From an uncultured Shewanella sp. (lineage in GTDB: Bacteria > Pseudomonadota > Gammaproteobacteria > Enterobacterales > Shewanellaceae), in the NCBI RefSeq assembly GCF_947491715.1, contig NZ_CANLKR010000002.1, forward strand, positions 248,001-312,000: 64,000 nucleotides of DNA, written 5' to 3'. Each line of letters starts with the position of its first letter. The stretch's first letter is position 1. Made by a program: the position numbers and the translations under genes. The notes beneath the pieces were generated by a model that worked only from the letters and a program-made list of their open reading frames with translations, ran no database searches and was not told where the DNA came from. Below, piece by piece: positions 35,421 to 44,412 of this stretch.

Positions 35421-36158
35421 ATGGTAGATAATGTCTTTAAATCTTTTATTGCAGAGCTATTAGTGCTGAATAAAGGTGAGCGAGTTTCAAATTTTGAATA
35501 TCGAGGGAAGCGGTATTGGTTGAAGCAAGCTGAGCATCACTCTGGTGTGATGCGAATATTAAAACCCAGTCCGCTAGAGGCGATTAAAACCGAAGTCTTG
35601 ACGTTAAAAAAAATGGCGGAGAAGCTAGCGCCTGTGCCTAAGTTGGTCTTGGCAGAAAAAGATTTTTTTGTGGTTGAGGATGTGGGGTCAACGGTCAAGC
35701 AATGGCTAACCGAAGAGCAGATCAGTCAGCCATGTATGCATCAAATTTTAAATGACAGTGCTAAAGCATTGGCTAATTTGCATAAGATGAGTTTAGCTCA
35801 TGGTCGTCCGGCTTTACGCGATATTAGTTGGCAGGATGGTCAGGTAACTTTTATTGATTTTGAGGCGAGTCAATACAAAAAAGATCTTGATTACCAACAG
35901 GTAAGAGATCTTCTCGTGTTTATCCATAGTTTGTATCGTTATCTGGGGCCACTGCATGACTTTATTGTACCTGCCATCGAACAGTATCGTTTACAGGGTG
36001 GAGAGGCGATTTGGCAAAATGCGGCTAAGTGTTTAAAAAAATGGCAATGGCTATATTATCCTGTGTCCCTATTTAAAAATCGGGGCGGGCGTGATTTAAC
36101 GCCAGTTTATTGGGTTTTGAAACATTTTAGAGGTCAATCAGCTCATTCATTTGGCTAG
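35421..36158 (+). CDS. RIO/LPS-kinase-like protein
   Basis: 245 residues with the pattern of the small bacterial kinase-like fold: RYWLKQAEHHSG near residue 30 (ATP-binding Lys), HGRPALRDISW near 127 (catalytic loop) and FIDFEAS near 145 (metal-binding Asp). It resembles LPS core heptose/Kdo kinases and RIO-like kinases. Neighbouring msbA-lpxK hints at the envelope, but it lies beyond a terminator, so the link is weak. Ribosome binding site GGAG. Confidence 0.7.
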   Translation: MVDNVFKSFIAELLVLNKGERVSNFEYRGKRYWLKQAEHHSGVMRILKPSPLEAIKTEVLTLKKMAEKLAPVPKLVLAEKDFFVVEDVGSTVKQWLTEEQISQPCMHQILNDSAKALANLHKMSLAHGRPALRDISWQDGQVTFIDFEASQYKKDLDYQQVRDLLVFIHSLYRYLGPLHDFIVPAIEQYRLQGGEAIWQNAAKCLKKWQWLYYPVSLFKNRGGRDLTPVYWVLKHFRGQSAHSFG

Positions 36159-36173
36159 ACCGTTATTTGAGAT

Positions 36174-36202
36174 AAAAAGACCTTAATATTGAGGTCTTTT
36201 TT
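36174..36202. terminator. Bidirectional terminator
   Basis: AAAAAGACCT, 8-base loop, AGGTCTTTTTT between converging genes. Confidence 0.85.
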
Positions 36203-36225
36203 ATTTTCTGTTTATTGATTTGATA

Positions 36226-37161
36226 TTACTCAGCTTGTATTTGTGGAGACAAGTCTTGGTATAAGGTTTCTATCCACTTTTCTTCACTCACGAAAAAAAG
36301 CCCCCATTGCTTCCATTGCGCAGGAAAACCCTGTTTTTGGATCATTTCAAGTGATTTATTATTTGCTAACTGGGTTTGCATCCACAAAATTGAGTCATCC
36401 AACATGGCTTTGAATCGAATCAGATCGACCTTAGTGGCCAGACTGCCATGACCTGGAATGATTTTTGTTTGTGCATTGACTTTACTGAGAATATTGGCCA
36501 CATTGTTGCGGTAACCTGTGACCGAGCCACCCTGTTTGAGATCGATATAGGGAAACCTATCTTTGAAGAATAAATCGCCCATATGAAGAATGTTACCTTG
36601 ATCCCACCACACCACACTGTCTCCATCGGTATGGCCTGAGCTCATGTGTACTATGTTGAAGATATCATTATTAAAATGGATGTTAATGCTATCTTGGAAA
36701 GTGATAACAGGAAGAGCAGATTTTGGTCGTTCAGGATCCGCTGACAAACGAGTCAATACATTCTCAGTGGCTATGATGGTACCATGTTGACCAAAATAGT
36801 CATTGCCGCCAGTATGATCTCGGTGAAAATGAGTGTTAATAATAAACTGTGGCAGTCCAGGTTGGATGTCATTGAGTGTTTTGGTGATTTTATCGGCGAG
36901 TGGGGCAAATTGATCGTCAATGATGAGCAGACCATCAGAGCCTGCTGATACACCCATATTGCCGCCTGCACCCATGAGCATGTAACTGTTGTCATTGAGG
37001 GGAATGGCAATTATCTCAACGTCGCTAAATTTGTCTTCATCGGCATGGGCGAATACACTCATTATACTGGAAATAAGTATAATGATGTTCAGGTTCCAAC
37101 GTGACACGCTCCATTTAGGTTCGCTCCATTTAGCTAGTGTTTGAATACAGGCTCTCTCCAT
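36226..37161 (-). CDS. Exported metallo-beta-lactamase-fold hydrolase
   Basis: About 311 residues from the ATG at 37161, which has AAGGA 7 bases before it; the ATG at 37167 is too close. Signal sequence ending near AHA-DE (residue 41). The metal site is complete: NTHFHRDHTGGN near 110 (HxHxDH), SSGHTDGD near 175, MGDLFFKDRFPY and PGHGS. Similar to periplasmic MBL-fold proteins of unknown substrate rather than true beta-lactamases. Monocistronic. Confidence 0.85.
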   Translation of the reverse strand: MERACIQTLAKWSEPKWSVSRWNLNIIILISSIMSVFAHADEDKFSDVEIIAIPLNDNSYMLMGAGGNMGVSAGSDGLLIIDDQFAPLADKITKTLNDIQPGLPQFIINTHFHRDHTGGNDYFGQHGTIIATENVLTRLSADPERPKSALPVITFQDSINIHFNNDIFNIVHMSSGHTDGDSVVWWDQGNILHMGDLFFKDRFPYIDLKQGGSVTGYRNNVANILSKVNAQTKIIPGHGSLATKVDLIRFKAMLDDSILWMQTQLANNKSLEMIQKQGFPAQWKQWGLFFVSEEKWIETLYQDLSPQIQAE

Positions 37162-37673
37162 GTTCATTTCCTTATTTTAAATGCCAGTTAGAATGTTGCA
37201 TTTGAGAGTATATTCTCTCTAAGTTAAGTATGAAATTTAACTTGAAATGATAGAAAGTGGTAGTGAACTTTTAGGTGTTTATTACTAAAGTGTCATTAGC
37301 ATTCAAAAAGGTGAATGGCATTTTTATGTGTGAGTCTTCATTATTTTATTGCAAGGAATGAAGTTAAGTTCCCTTAGCAATATACCCGTCATCACTATTG
37401 TTTTATATTCTTCATTTGGTGTGAAGTGTTTACGTGTAGTATAAAAGTATTAATTTACATAGTAATTATATTCATTAGATTAGAGCGATATCATACTCAA
37501 GCCTCATTTAATCTTTGCTTTAAACAGCTATATTCAGGCGTATTAGATATTTTTTGTTTCTCAAAAAGAAATTAAAAATTGCAATAAATTAAAAATATCA
37601 ATTTTATTCTATTTTCTATCGTCATAAAAGTTGAATGGAATCGATAACATCTATAGTTTGCTTAGGAGCTGAT
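37162..37673. other. Intergenic region without a gene
   Basis: Very AT-rich 500 bases between the divergent MBL gene and the repeat lipoprotein. No coding frame, RNA or clear repeat seen. It must hold both promoters. Confidence 0.6.
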
Positions 37674-40600
37674 ATGTATTATTTTATGAGGTCTAAATCC
37701 CCTACATTTTATTTTATTTCAGTGTGTTTGTTAGTCTTATTATTGATGGGCTGTGGAGGAGGTGATGATACGTCTTCTACTAGCTCCAATACTGACGACA
37801 TGACTTCTACTAGCTCCAATACTGACGACATGACTTCCACTGATACCAGTACTGCCGATGCTTCGGGGACAGTTGATAGTGATGATGATGTTACTACAGT
37901 GGCTGAACAATTAGCCCCCCAAATTACTCAATTAACGGCTGAGGCTATGGCCGAGGGCTTTTACAGTGCCCGTGTAACTTGTACAAGTTGTATAGAGAGC
38001 TTATACGATTACAAGTGGACAGTTAATGATAAGATCGTCAGTTCAGAGCAGACTTACATGCCAAAAATAGGTGGTTTAGATTATACCATGAGGCTTGAAG
38101 TTAGAGGTATGGATAGTGAAGAGCAAGTCACTGCAAGCGAGTATGTGTTGTATGGAATTATTGATATTGTTGATGTTTATTCAACTGGCTCAGCTTTTGC
38201 GGCGCTCAAGGCAGACGGCAATGTGGTGACATGGGGAGATAAAAACTCTGGTGGTGACAGTAGCGGTGTCGACAGTGAGTTGACTGACATAACTATGATT
38301 TATTCAACCAGCTCTGCCTTTGCTGCACTCACGGCTGATGGCAAGGTTGTAACATGGGGTAATAAATCTTTTGGTGGTGATAGCAGCGCTGTGGCGAGTC
38401 AGTTGGTCAACATTAAAGATATTCATTCAACGGAGTATGCTTTTGCTGCTCTCACGGCGGATGGTAGTGTGTTGACATGGGGTGGAGATCTGTTTAGTGA
38501 TGATAAAGAAAGAATTGTTGTAATCGAAGAATTAGCTGATATTACAGCTATTTATTCAAACGATTATGCTTTTGCAGCAATAACCGCTGACGGCCGTGTA
38601 ATCACATGGGGTGATAGTGAATATGGTGGTGACAGCAGTGAAGTGACTAAAGAATTAGTTGAAATTAAGGCAATTTATTCAACAGCTTATTCATTTGCAG
38701 CGCTCAAGGGGAATGGCAGTGTGGTGACATGGGGTTATGACTTTTATGGTGGCGATAGTAGCGCTGTTGCAGATAAATTAGTTGATATTACGATGATTTA
38801 TTCCAGCTATTCAGCCTTTGCGGCACTAACGGCTGATGGCCACGTGGTGACATGGGGGAATACCTATTCTGGTGGTGACAGCAGTACGGTGACAAGTGAG
38901 TTAGTTAATATCAGTAATATTTACTCGACAAGGGATGCTTTTGCGGCACTTACGGCTGATGGCCATGTGGTGGCATGGGGTAATAATTATTCTGGTGGTG
39001 ATAGCAGTGCTGTGGCGGATGAATTAATTGATATTACTATGATTTATTCAAACTATGTAGCCTTTGCTGCACTTACGGCTGATGGCCACGTAGTAACATG
39101 GGGAGCTCAACCTTCTGGTGGTGATAGCAGTGCCGTGGCGCATGAATTGGTTGATGTCACGTCTATTCATTCGACATCTCAAACTTTTTTGGCACTCAAG
39201 GCCAATGGTAGCGCGGTCACATGGGGCAGTGAGTTTTCTGGAGGAGAAATTAGTGCTGTAGCGAGTGAACTGACCAACATAACGGATATTTATTCCAATG
39301 ATTTCGCTTTTGTAGCGTTAACCTCCAATGGTAATGTTGTGACATGGGGAGGGATTAATCATGGAGGAGATAGTCGTGCTGTGGCGAGTGAATTAGTGAA
39401 CATTAATACTATTTATTCAACTCAAAGGGCCTTTGCGGCAGTCAATGATGAACAAAATGTCGTGACATGGGGCACCAGTATTGATGGTGGGGACAGCAGT
39501 GCAGTTGATGAAGCATTGACCGATGTAAAGGTGATTTATTCTACAGAGTTTGCCTTTGCGGCACTCAAGAATGATGGTCGTGTGGTGACATGGGGTGAAA
39601 GTGAATATGGAGGTGGTGATAGCAGTGCTGTGGCGAGTCAACTTATTAACATTACGGCAATTTATTCAAATGGTTCAGCCTTTGCAGCTGTCAATGGTGA
39701 TGGTAGTGTGGTGACGTGGGGCAATAGTTATGCTGGTGGAGATAGCAGTGCTGTGGCGAATGAACTCGTTAATATTACAACTGTTTATTCAAATGGTTCA
39801 GCCTTTGCAGCTGTCAATGGTGATGGCAGTGTGGTGACGTGGGGCAATAGTTATACTGGCGGTGATAGCAGTGCTGTCGCGAGTGAACTCGTTAATATTG
39901 AAGCTATTTACTCTACAGGTTCTGCCTTTGCGGCACTGAAGGTCGATGGCAGCGTGGTGACGTGGGGCAATAGTTATACTGGCGGTGATAGCAGTGCTGT
40001 GGCGAGTGAATTAAAAAATATTGCAATGATTTATTCGACTGAATCCGCCTTTGCTGCACTCACTGATGATGGCCACGTGGTGACATGGGGAGAGGTAACA
40101 TGGAGCGATGATTATCCTGCTCGGGACATCAGTACCGTTGAGGCCCAATTATTTGATGTTAAATCAATTTATTCAACATGGGGTGCCTTTGCAGCACTGA
40201 AGGCCGATGGCAGCGTGGTGACATGGGGTGTTGATTTTAGAGGTGCTGACAGCAGTGCTGTGGCCAGTGATCTTAATAATATTAAAACACTTTTTACAAC
40301 TCAATCAGCTTTTGCTGCATTAACTGAAGACGGTAATGTGGTATCTTGGGGAGGAGATACTTATGGTGAAGGCCATTGGGGAAGGCATGAAAAATTTGGA
40401 TACGGTACAGATGGTCTTATTACTTTGGATGCTAGTGAATTGAACAACATTAAAATGGTTTATACAAATGATTCATCCTTTGCTGCAGTTAAGGTAGACG
40501 GTAGCGTGGTAACATGGGGTAATAGCAGCTCTGGTGGCGATAGTAGTACAGTTGCTGATGAATTGACCAATATTGCTGCTATATATTCTACCGACTCTGC

Positions 40601-40727
40601 CTTTGCGGCACTAAAGGTAGATGGTGGCGTGGTCACATGGGGCGGGTATAACTATGGTAATGATAGTCGTGCAGTTGTAACTGAGTTATTACCCTCTTTA
40701 GTATTAATTGAAACCTCTATTCCTTAA
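37674..40727 (+). CDS. Large lipoprotein with 20 RCC1-like repeats
   Basis: About 1017 residues. The start at 37674 is chosen because AGGAG lies 5 bases before it and a lipoprotein signal follows (FISVCLLVLLLMGC, Cys near residue 29). Next is a Ser/Thr/Asp-rich linker (about 30-75) with a duplicated SSNTDDM unit, and a beta domain with CTSC (about 85-160). Then come 20 tandem units of about 41 residues with consensus IYST-x2-AFAALTADG-x-VVTWG-x4-GGDSSAVA-x-EL, and a short end. The unit resembles RCC1/BNR-type blades, so two or three seven-bladed propellers are likely. Probably on the outer membrane; ligand unknown. Confidence 0.8.
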   Translation: MYYFMRSKSPTFYFISVCLLVLLLMGCGGGDDTSSTSSNTDDMTSTSSNTDDMTSTDTSTADASGTVDSDDDVTTVAEQLAPQITQLTAEAMAEGFYSARVTCTSCIESLYDYKWTVNDKIVSSEQTYMPKIGGLDYTMRLEVRGMDSEEQVTASEYVLYGIIDIVDVYSTGSAFAALKADGNVVTWGDKNSGGDSSGVDSELTDITMIYSTSSAFAALTADGKVVTWGNKSFGGDSSAVASQLVNIKDIHSTEYAFAALTADGSVLTWGGDLFSDDKERIVVIEELADITAIYSNDYAFAAITADGRVITWGDSEYGGDSSEVTKELVEIKAIYSTAYSFAALKGNGSVVTWGYDFYGGDSSAVADKLVDITMIYSSYSAFAALTADGHVVTWGNTYSGGDSSTVTSELVNISNIYSTRDAFAALTADGHVVAWGNNYSGGDSSAVADELIDITMIYSNYVAFAALTADGHVVTWGAQPSGGDSSAVAHELVDVTSIHSTSQTFLALKANGSAVTWGSEFSGGEISAVASELTNITDIYSNDFAFVALTSNGNVVTWGGINHGGDSRAVASELVNINTIYSTQRAFAAVNDEQNVVTWGTSIDGGDSSAVDEALTDVKVIYSTEFAFAALKNDGRVVTWGESEYGGGDSSAVASQLINITAIYSNGSAFAAVNGDGSVVTWGNSYAGGDSSAVANELVNITTVYSNGSAFAAVNGDGSVVTWGNSYTGGDSSAVASELVNIEAIYSTGSAFAALKVDGSVVTWGNSYTGGDSSAVASELKNIAMIYSTESAFAALTDDGHVVTWGEVTWSDDYPARDISTVEAQLFDVKSIYSTWGAFAALKADGSVVTWGVDFRGADSSAVASDLNNIKTLFTTQSAFAALTEDGNVVSWGGDTYGEGHWGRHEKFGYGTDGLITLDASELNNIKMVYTNDSSFAAVKVDGSVVTWGNSSSGGDSSTVADELTNIAAIYSTDSAFAALKVDGGVVTWGGYNYGNDSRAVVTELLPSLVLIETSIP
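38167..40690 (+). repeat. 20 tandem 123-bp repeats in the lipoprotein gene
   Basis: In-frame units of about 123 bp, each with an ACATGGGG-type core (VTWG). Units 13, 14 and 15 (about 39653-40020) are nearly identical at DNA level, showing recent duplication, while others have diverged. Units 3, 16 and 18 contain small insertions after the VTWG core. Confidence 0.85.
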
Positions 40728-40750
40728 TTTGTCGTTCATTTGGAGTTCGC

Positions 40751-40781
40751 ATTGCATCATTTCTATTTGAAATGATGCAAT
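40751..40781. terminator. Hairpin between lipoprotein gene and gltS
   Basis: ATTGCATCATTTC-TATTT-GAAATGATGCAAT, a perfect 13-bp stem between the converging genes. Only a short T-rich tail, so termination strength is uncertain. Confidence 0.6.
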
Positions 40782-40934
40782 TGCTTAAGCCCTGCTATAT
40801 CAATGGTGGTTTAAAAACTCATTTTATATTAAATAGTTATCCTTGGTGCGAATAAACATTATTCAGGGGGAGCGGTAATCATCACCTATGGAATTTATGG
40901 GTTAAATTTACAGATGTTTTATCTTATCAGGGCA

Positions 40935-42137
40935 CTATGAACCGATAAAATAAAGAAACCCTTGTATGATTGAGGCATTCATTAAATCCAAGAAAAAGGC
41001 ACCGACTAATGGTACAAGAATAAAGGCTTTGGGTGAGGGACCGTGTTTTGCCGTAACGGCATTCATATTGGCAATGCCCACGGGAGTGGCGCCCAATCCA
41101 AGCCCCACAAACCCAGAAGACATTACCGCAGCTTGATAATCACGCCCAAGGAAGCGAAATACAATAAAGATAGCGAAAAAAATCATCATCACCGTTTGTG
41201 CGAGCGTCACAAATAACACGGGACCTAAGGTATTTGATAATATCCAAAGTTGCATGCTCATTAAGCTTAGGCAAAGAAAAAGTTGAAGACTGATTTCCTG
41301 AGCAATATCCACCGCATTTTTTGACAATGTGAGTTTAAAGCCGTCCGCGATATTGGTGATGATGATTGCGCTTAACATGGCCGTTAAAAAGCCGGGTAAT
41401 GTCACGCCACGTCCAGAAAGATAGTTATTGACGAGCTCGCCTGCTTGCACACAAACAGCCAAGATCATCAAGGTGCCAAGGGCGCCTCTGACTTTCGCGT
41501 TGATTGAAGTATTCACAGGCGTCTCTTTCGTTTCTGGCAGGTGATTGGTATCATCATCTGACGGTGTTAATTGATATTTATTGATTAAAAAGGTGGCCAC
41601 GGGCCCGCCAACAATCCCCCCCGCAATGAGGCCGAGTGTGGCGAACATGATGCCGACTTCTGTTGCCCCTTTTAATCCTGCTTCTTGTGCGATATCTCCC
41701 CAGGCAATAGCGGTGCCGAAACCGCCAGCAAATGAGACACTTCCGCCAAACAGTCCATATCCTGGATTGACGCCCAAGGCGGTGGCAATACCCACGCCAA
41801 CTAAGTCTTGTAAAATGAGAAACACTGCCGTGACGAGAGTGAGAATAAGGAGTGCCTTTCCGCCTGCGGCCAGGGTTCTGAATTTGGCAGATAGCCCCAC
41901 GGTTGAAAAGAACACTAAGATCATTTGATCTCTTAGTGCCAAGTCAAACAGGATCTTTATGTCAAAAACGAGATAGATAATGGCAATGAATAGGCTAAAT
42001 AAAAAACCGCCCGTGACGGCGACTGGGATATTAAAGCGTTCTAAAAAGGACCATTTTGTATTGAGAAAACTGCCGATGAACCAGACCAATATGGTTAAAA
42101 TGACCACATCAGCACCGTCTATTAATATTTCTCTCAT
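40935..42137 (-). CDS. gltS: Sodium/glutamate symporter GltS
   Basis: 400 residues, about ten membrane helices, typical of the ESS family. GGFGTAIAWGD near residue 140 and the matching GLGLGATPVGIANM near 350 are the two inverted-repeat pore motifs. Imports glutamate with sodium. Start supported by a very strong AGGGAGGAGAA before the ATG. Confidence 0.92.
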   Translation of the reverse strand: MREILIDGADVVILTILVWFIGSFLNTKWSFLERFNIPVAVTGGFLFSLFIAIIYLVFDIKILFDLALRDQMILVFFSTVGLSAKFRTLAAGGKALLILTLVTAVFLILQDLVGVGIATALGVNPGYGLFGGSVSFAGGFGTAIAWGDIAQEAGLKGATEVGIMFATLGLIAGGIVGGPVATFLINKYQLTPSDDDTNHLPETKETPVNTSINAKVRGALGTLMILAVCVQAGELVNNYLSGRGVTLPGFLTAMLSAIIITNIADGFKLTLSKNAVDIAQEISLQLFLCLSLMSMQLWILSNTLGPVLFVTLAQTVMMIFFAIFIVFRFLGRDYQAAVMSSGFVGLGLGATPVGIANMNAVTAKHGPSPKAFILVPLVGAFFLDLMNASIIQGFLYFIGS

Positions 42138-42394
42138 TTCTCCTCCCTGTTTCTCTCAAAAAAGCGGCTGTCCATGGTATGTTTTACTCCAGTGCAATGT
42201 AACATGTCCAGTGCCAATAACATGCCTATATCATTGTCATTTAAAGTGTCAATTTAAGCCTAAGGTAATACGATTATTTTTTTGTGTCATCTTGCATAAT
42301 TTAGTGAAAATACTATTGCTGTAGTTGTGGCTTAATTTTAATCTGACTGTTTTTTATCCGCTTAAAAAGAGCCGTTTTTTATCTCGGTGTGTGT

Positions 42395-42424
42395 TTTATC
42401 ACTTTTTATCACTTTTTATCACAA
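42395..42424. repeat. 10-bp tandem repeat, 3 copies
   Basis: TTTTATCACT-type unit three times in a row, directly joined to the heptamer repeat that follows. Confidence 0.8.
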
Positions 42425-42505
<81 letters not shown>

Positions 42506-42662
42506 CGTTAATTGCATCTAGCCGCTGACCAATACCTTCTATTTTACAGACTTTTTAAAAGAGAGAACATCATTTATTAACATGGGGTTTTGGGGCTTAT
42601 TTTATATGTTTAATCCAATGTTCTAAATGTTTTAATGCTAATCAGAGACCTTAAATGCACTT

Positions 42663-43199
42663 TCATTTTGTGAGTGTGAAACGCACATGGGCCCCTGAGT
42701 CATCCATTAACAGCATTTTAATACCTATGTCATCATTAAAATATTTGGCACAGCCTTTTAATAGACCTAAACAAACATACCCCATGCAACGAGGCGAAAT
42801 GTAATCCATAATCAGTTTATTTGACGATACAAAAATGATAATAACTGTTGGCACCTTTGCCTTAGGGTACAGCTTTTTAGCTTCGACATGAATGTAGGTT
42901 TCCAAGTAAATAATAAAATCAATGGTATTATCTATATCCATATCCTCAATGTTAATTGGCAAACTGGTTAGAAAAGGAAGAAACACTTCCCGCCCCATTA
43001 TTTCAAGTAAATTATTTACCGGTAATCCAGTTAATTCGCTTAACGCATTCACAAGCTTTAAAAGTCTATGATGAGAATAATTACTGTTTGGAGTAAATTG
43101 GATATCGTCATTGGCTTTTTCAGTCATAGCACGGCAAATACTGCTGCCAAAATGCCTATTAACAATATTGATGAACTCGATAAAAACAACACCTTGCAT
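42663..43199 (-). CDS. H-NOX haem-based gas sensor
   Basis: 178 residues, a normal stand-alone H-NOX length. Opens MQGVVFIEFINIVNRHFG. The haem ligand is H104 in YIHVEAKKLYP, and the propionate-binding YxSxR motif is Y133-S135-R137 (YISPR). No Tyr is found at the position that stabilises bound oxygen in oxygen-binding members (Val142 by simple offset), so NO sensing is likelier; that alignment is tentative. H-NOX genes usually sit beside a histidine kinase or diguanylate cyclase, and none is adjacent here. The ribosome binding site AAAGG is far (about 12 bases). Confidence 0.88.
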   Translation of the reverse strand: MQGVVFIEFINIVNRHFGSSICRAMTEKANDDIQFTPNSNYSHHRLLKLVNALSELTGLPVNNLLEIMGREVFLPFLTSLPINIEDMDIDNTIDFIIYLETYIHVEAKKLYPKAKVPTVIIIFVSSNKLIMDYISPRCMGYVCLGLLKGCAKYFNDDIGIKMLLMDDSGAHVRFTLTK

Positions 43200-43430
43200 G
43201 TGTGTCTTGTTACCTTTATTTCATAATCAAAAGAAGTGTATGGGTAAGTATTAACGTCAAATGAGTAAATATCAATGAAATGGTACAAAATAGAGGCTAG
43301 ACTACCACCATCGAGGTGGTTAAGGTAGTGATTGCTAAAATTGCTTGAACAGGTAAATCTGGACTCATAAATGAGCCTAACTAATCTTACTGTTTAACGC
43401 CCCATCCATAATTGCCTTGTTATATGCTGC
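43200..43430. other. Spacer between H-NOX and small gene
   Basis: No gene seen. Holds a hairpin near 43299-43330 (ACTACCACC / GGTGGT-TAA-GGTAGT) and the integron-like GGGGCGTTAAAC (minus strand, 43392-43403). Confidence 0.5.
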
Positions 43431-43661
43431 TTACAAATTACTTTCAATCATTTCTTTTATTTTATGAGCTTTAACGAAGTGGTCTAGTTTATGAGTTTGA
43501 ATCCACCAAGTAGCTGCTTCCATAAGTAACTCTGGATTATCATTTTTATTAGCGAAAAAAGCATAGAATGATAAACCAACATTATCACCTTTGGTTGCAA
43601 TTTTCTTATCACAAACTTCGATGATTTTACTTCTTAATTCTGATCTCATAGATAATTCCAT
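43431..43661 (-). CDS. Small protein, probably DUF6500 family
   Basis: 76 residues from the ATG at 43661, with CAGG 8 bases before it. The sequence (RSKIIEVCDKKIATKGDNVGLS, then FYAFFANKNDNPELL and EAATWWIQTHKLDHF) matches what I recall of the DUF6500 family, function unknown. The gene lies between two integron-like sequences: GGGCATTAGATGC just upstream of the start and GGGGCGTTAAAC 30 bases after the stop. It may be a gene cassette, but no full attC site could be folded. Confidence 0.7.
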   Translation of the reverse strand: MELSMRSELRSKIIEVCDKKIATKGDNVGLSFYAFFANKNDNPELLMEAATWWIQTHKLDHFVKAHKIKEMIESNL

Positions 43662-43667
43662 TTTCAA

Positions 43668-44167
43668 AACCTGAAAAGCATCTAATGCCCAACTAATAAG
43701 TGAGCCAAATACTGGCGGGCGAATTGCGGTTTTTGTAAAGCGGGTGACACACCATTTTGTTCGACAGTCTACATTTATTAGGCCTGATTCTGACTCTCAA
43801 CGAGCCTATGAAATGATTCACCTTTATTTGATACAGAGAACAATTCAGTCGAAATAGAATACTTCGAAATGTGCTGACTACCTTTTCTACAACCATAGTA
43901 TTTTCTCTAATGTTGACTGAAATTGATGTGCAGCCGCGAGTAAGTATTTTAGCCTGTAGAGGTGCTAAGTGTCTAACATTTTGCAGAAAGGTTCACGTTT
44001 GAAACCAAGAAGACAACCAGAAAGTATAGGTTAGGTCATTTTATCGTAGAGAATGAATGAGCTGCCCTCGGCAATAGGCTCCTGCATTGCTTTACTTCTT
44101 GAATCCATTCAGCCCTGTGCGGAGCCGCATGCAAGGTGGTGAAGGTTAGATTTCTCTAGCTACTAGA
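43668..44167. other. Gene-poor stretch of the accessory island
   Basis: 500 bases without a credible gene. A stretch near 44105-44145 (CCCTGTGCGGAGCCGCATGC) looks like decayed mobile-element sequence but could not be assigned. Only short open frames are present and they lack ribosome binding sites. Confidence 0.5.
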
Positions 44168-44329
44168 TTATGCCAGGTTATTTACAAGAAATGATTCAAT
44201 ATCACGAATTAGATTTCTAAGAGTCATTTCTAAAACGACTCCTGCAATTACTGATTTGTAACCACTTTTAAGTAGTTCTTCTATTTGATCCTTTTATTCA
44301 TTAAATCTTTGTCCTAGTTTTTTATTCAT
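44168..44329 (-). pseudogene. Small gene interrupted by a stop codon
   Basis: On the minus strand an ATG at 44329 with GGAG 7 bases before it opens a 54-codon frame that has a single internal TAA at codon 12 (44294-44296) and ends at TAA 44168-44170. The remainder (KDQIEELLKSGYKSVIAGVV and on) reads like a normal helical protein. A CAA-to-TAA change would explain it. The frame lies 83 bases after the helicase stop, same strand, so it may have been the third gene of the Gabija-like operon. No family recognised. Confidence 0.5.
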
Positions 44330-44412
44330 AGCTAACTCCGAGCAAGCAAATTAACTAGTAGTTTAACACCGCGTTCTGCGGAAAATTGTAGCGAACCGGA
44401 AAATTTTATCGG

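Noticed and set aside
38167..40690. Regular repeats that could be taken for a CRISPR array
   Set aside because: The repeats are 123 bp, contiguous and in frame within one protein-coding gene; there are no unique spacers.
43693..43896. Minus-strand frame of 67 codons upstream of the small DUF6500-like gene
   Set aside because: No ribosome binding site, no recognisable protein character, overlaps the suspected cassette edge.
44100..44150. Possible group II intron or insertion-sequence relic (GTGCGGAGCCGCATGC)
   Set aside because: The resemblance is to short motifs only; no reverse transcriptase, transposase or matching ends could be found nearby.
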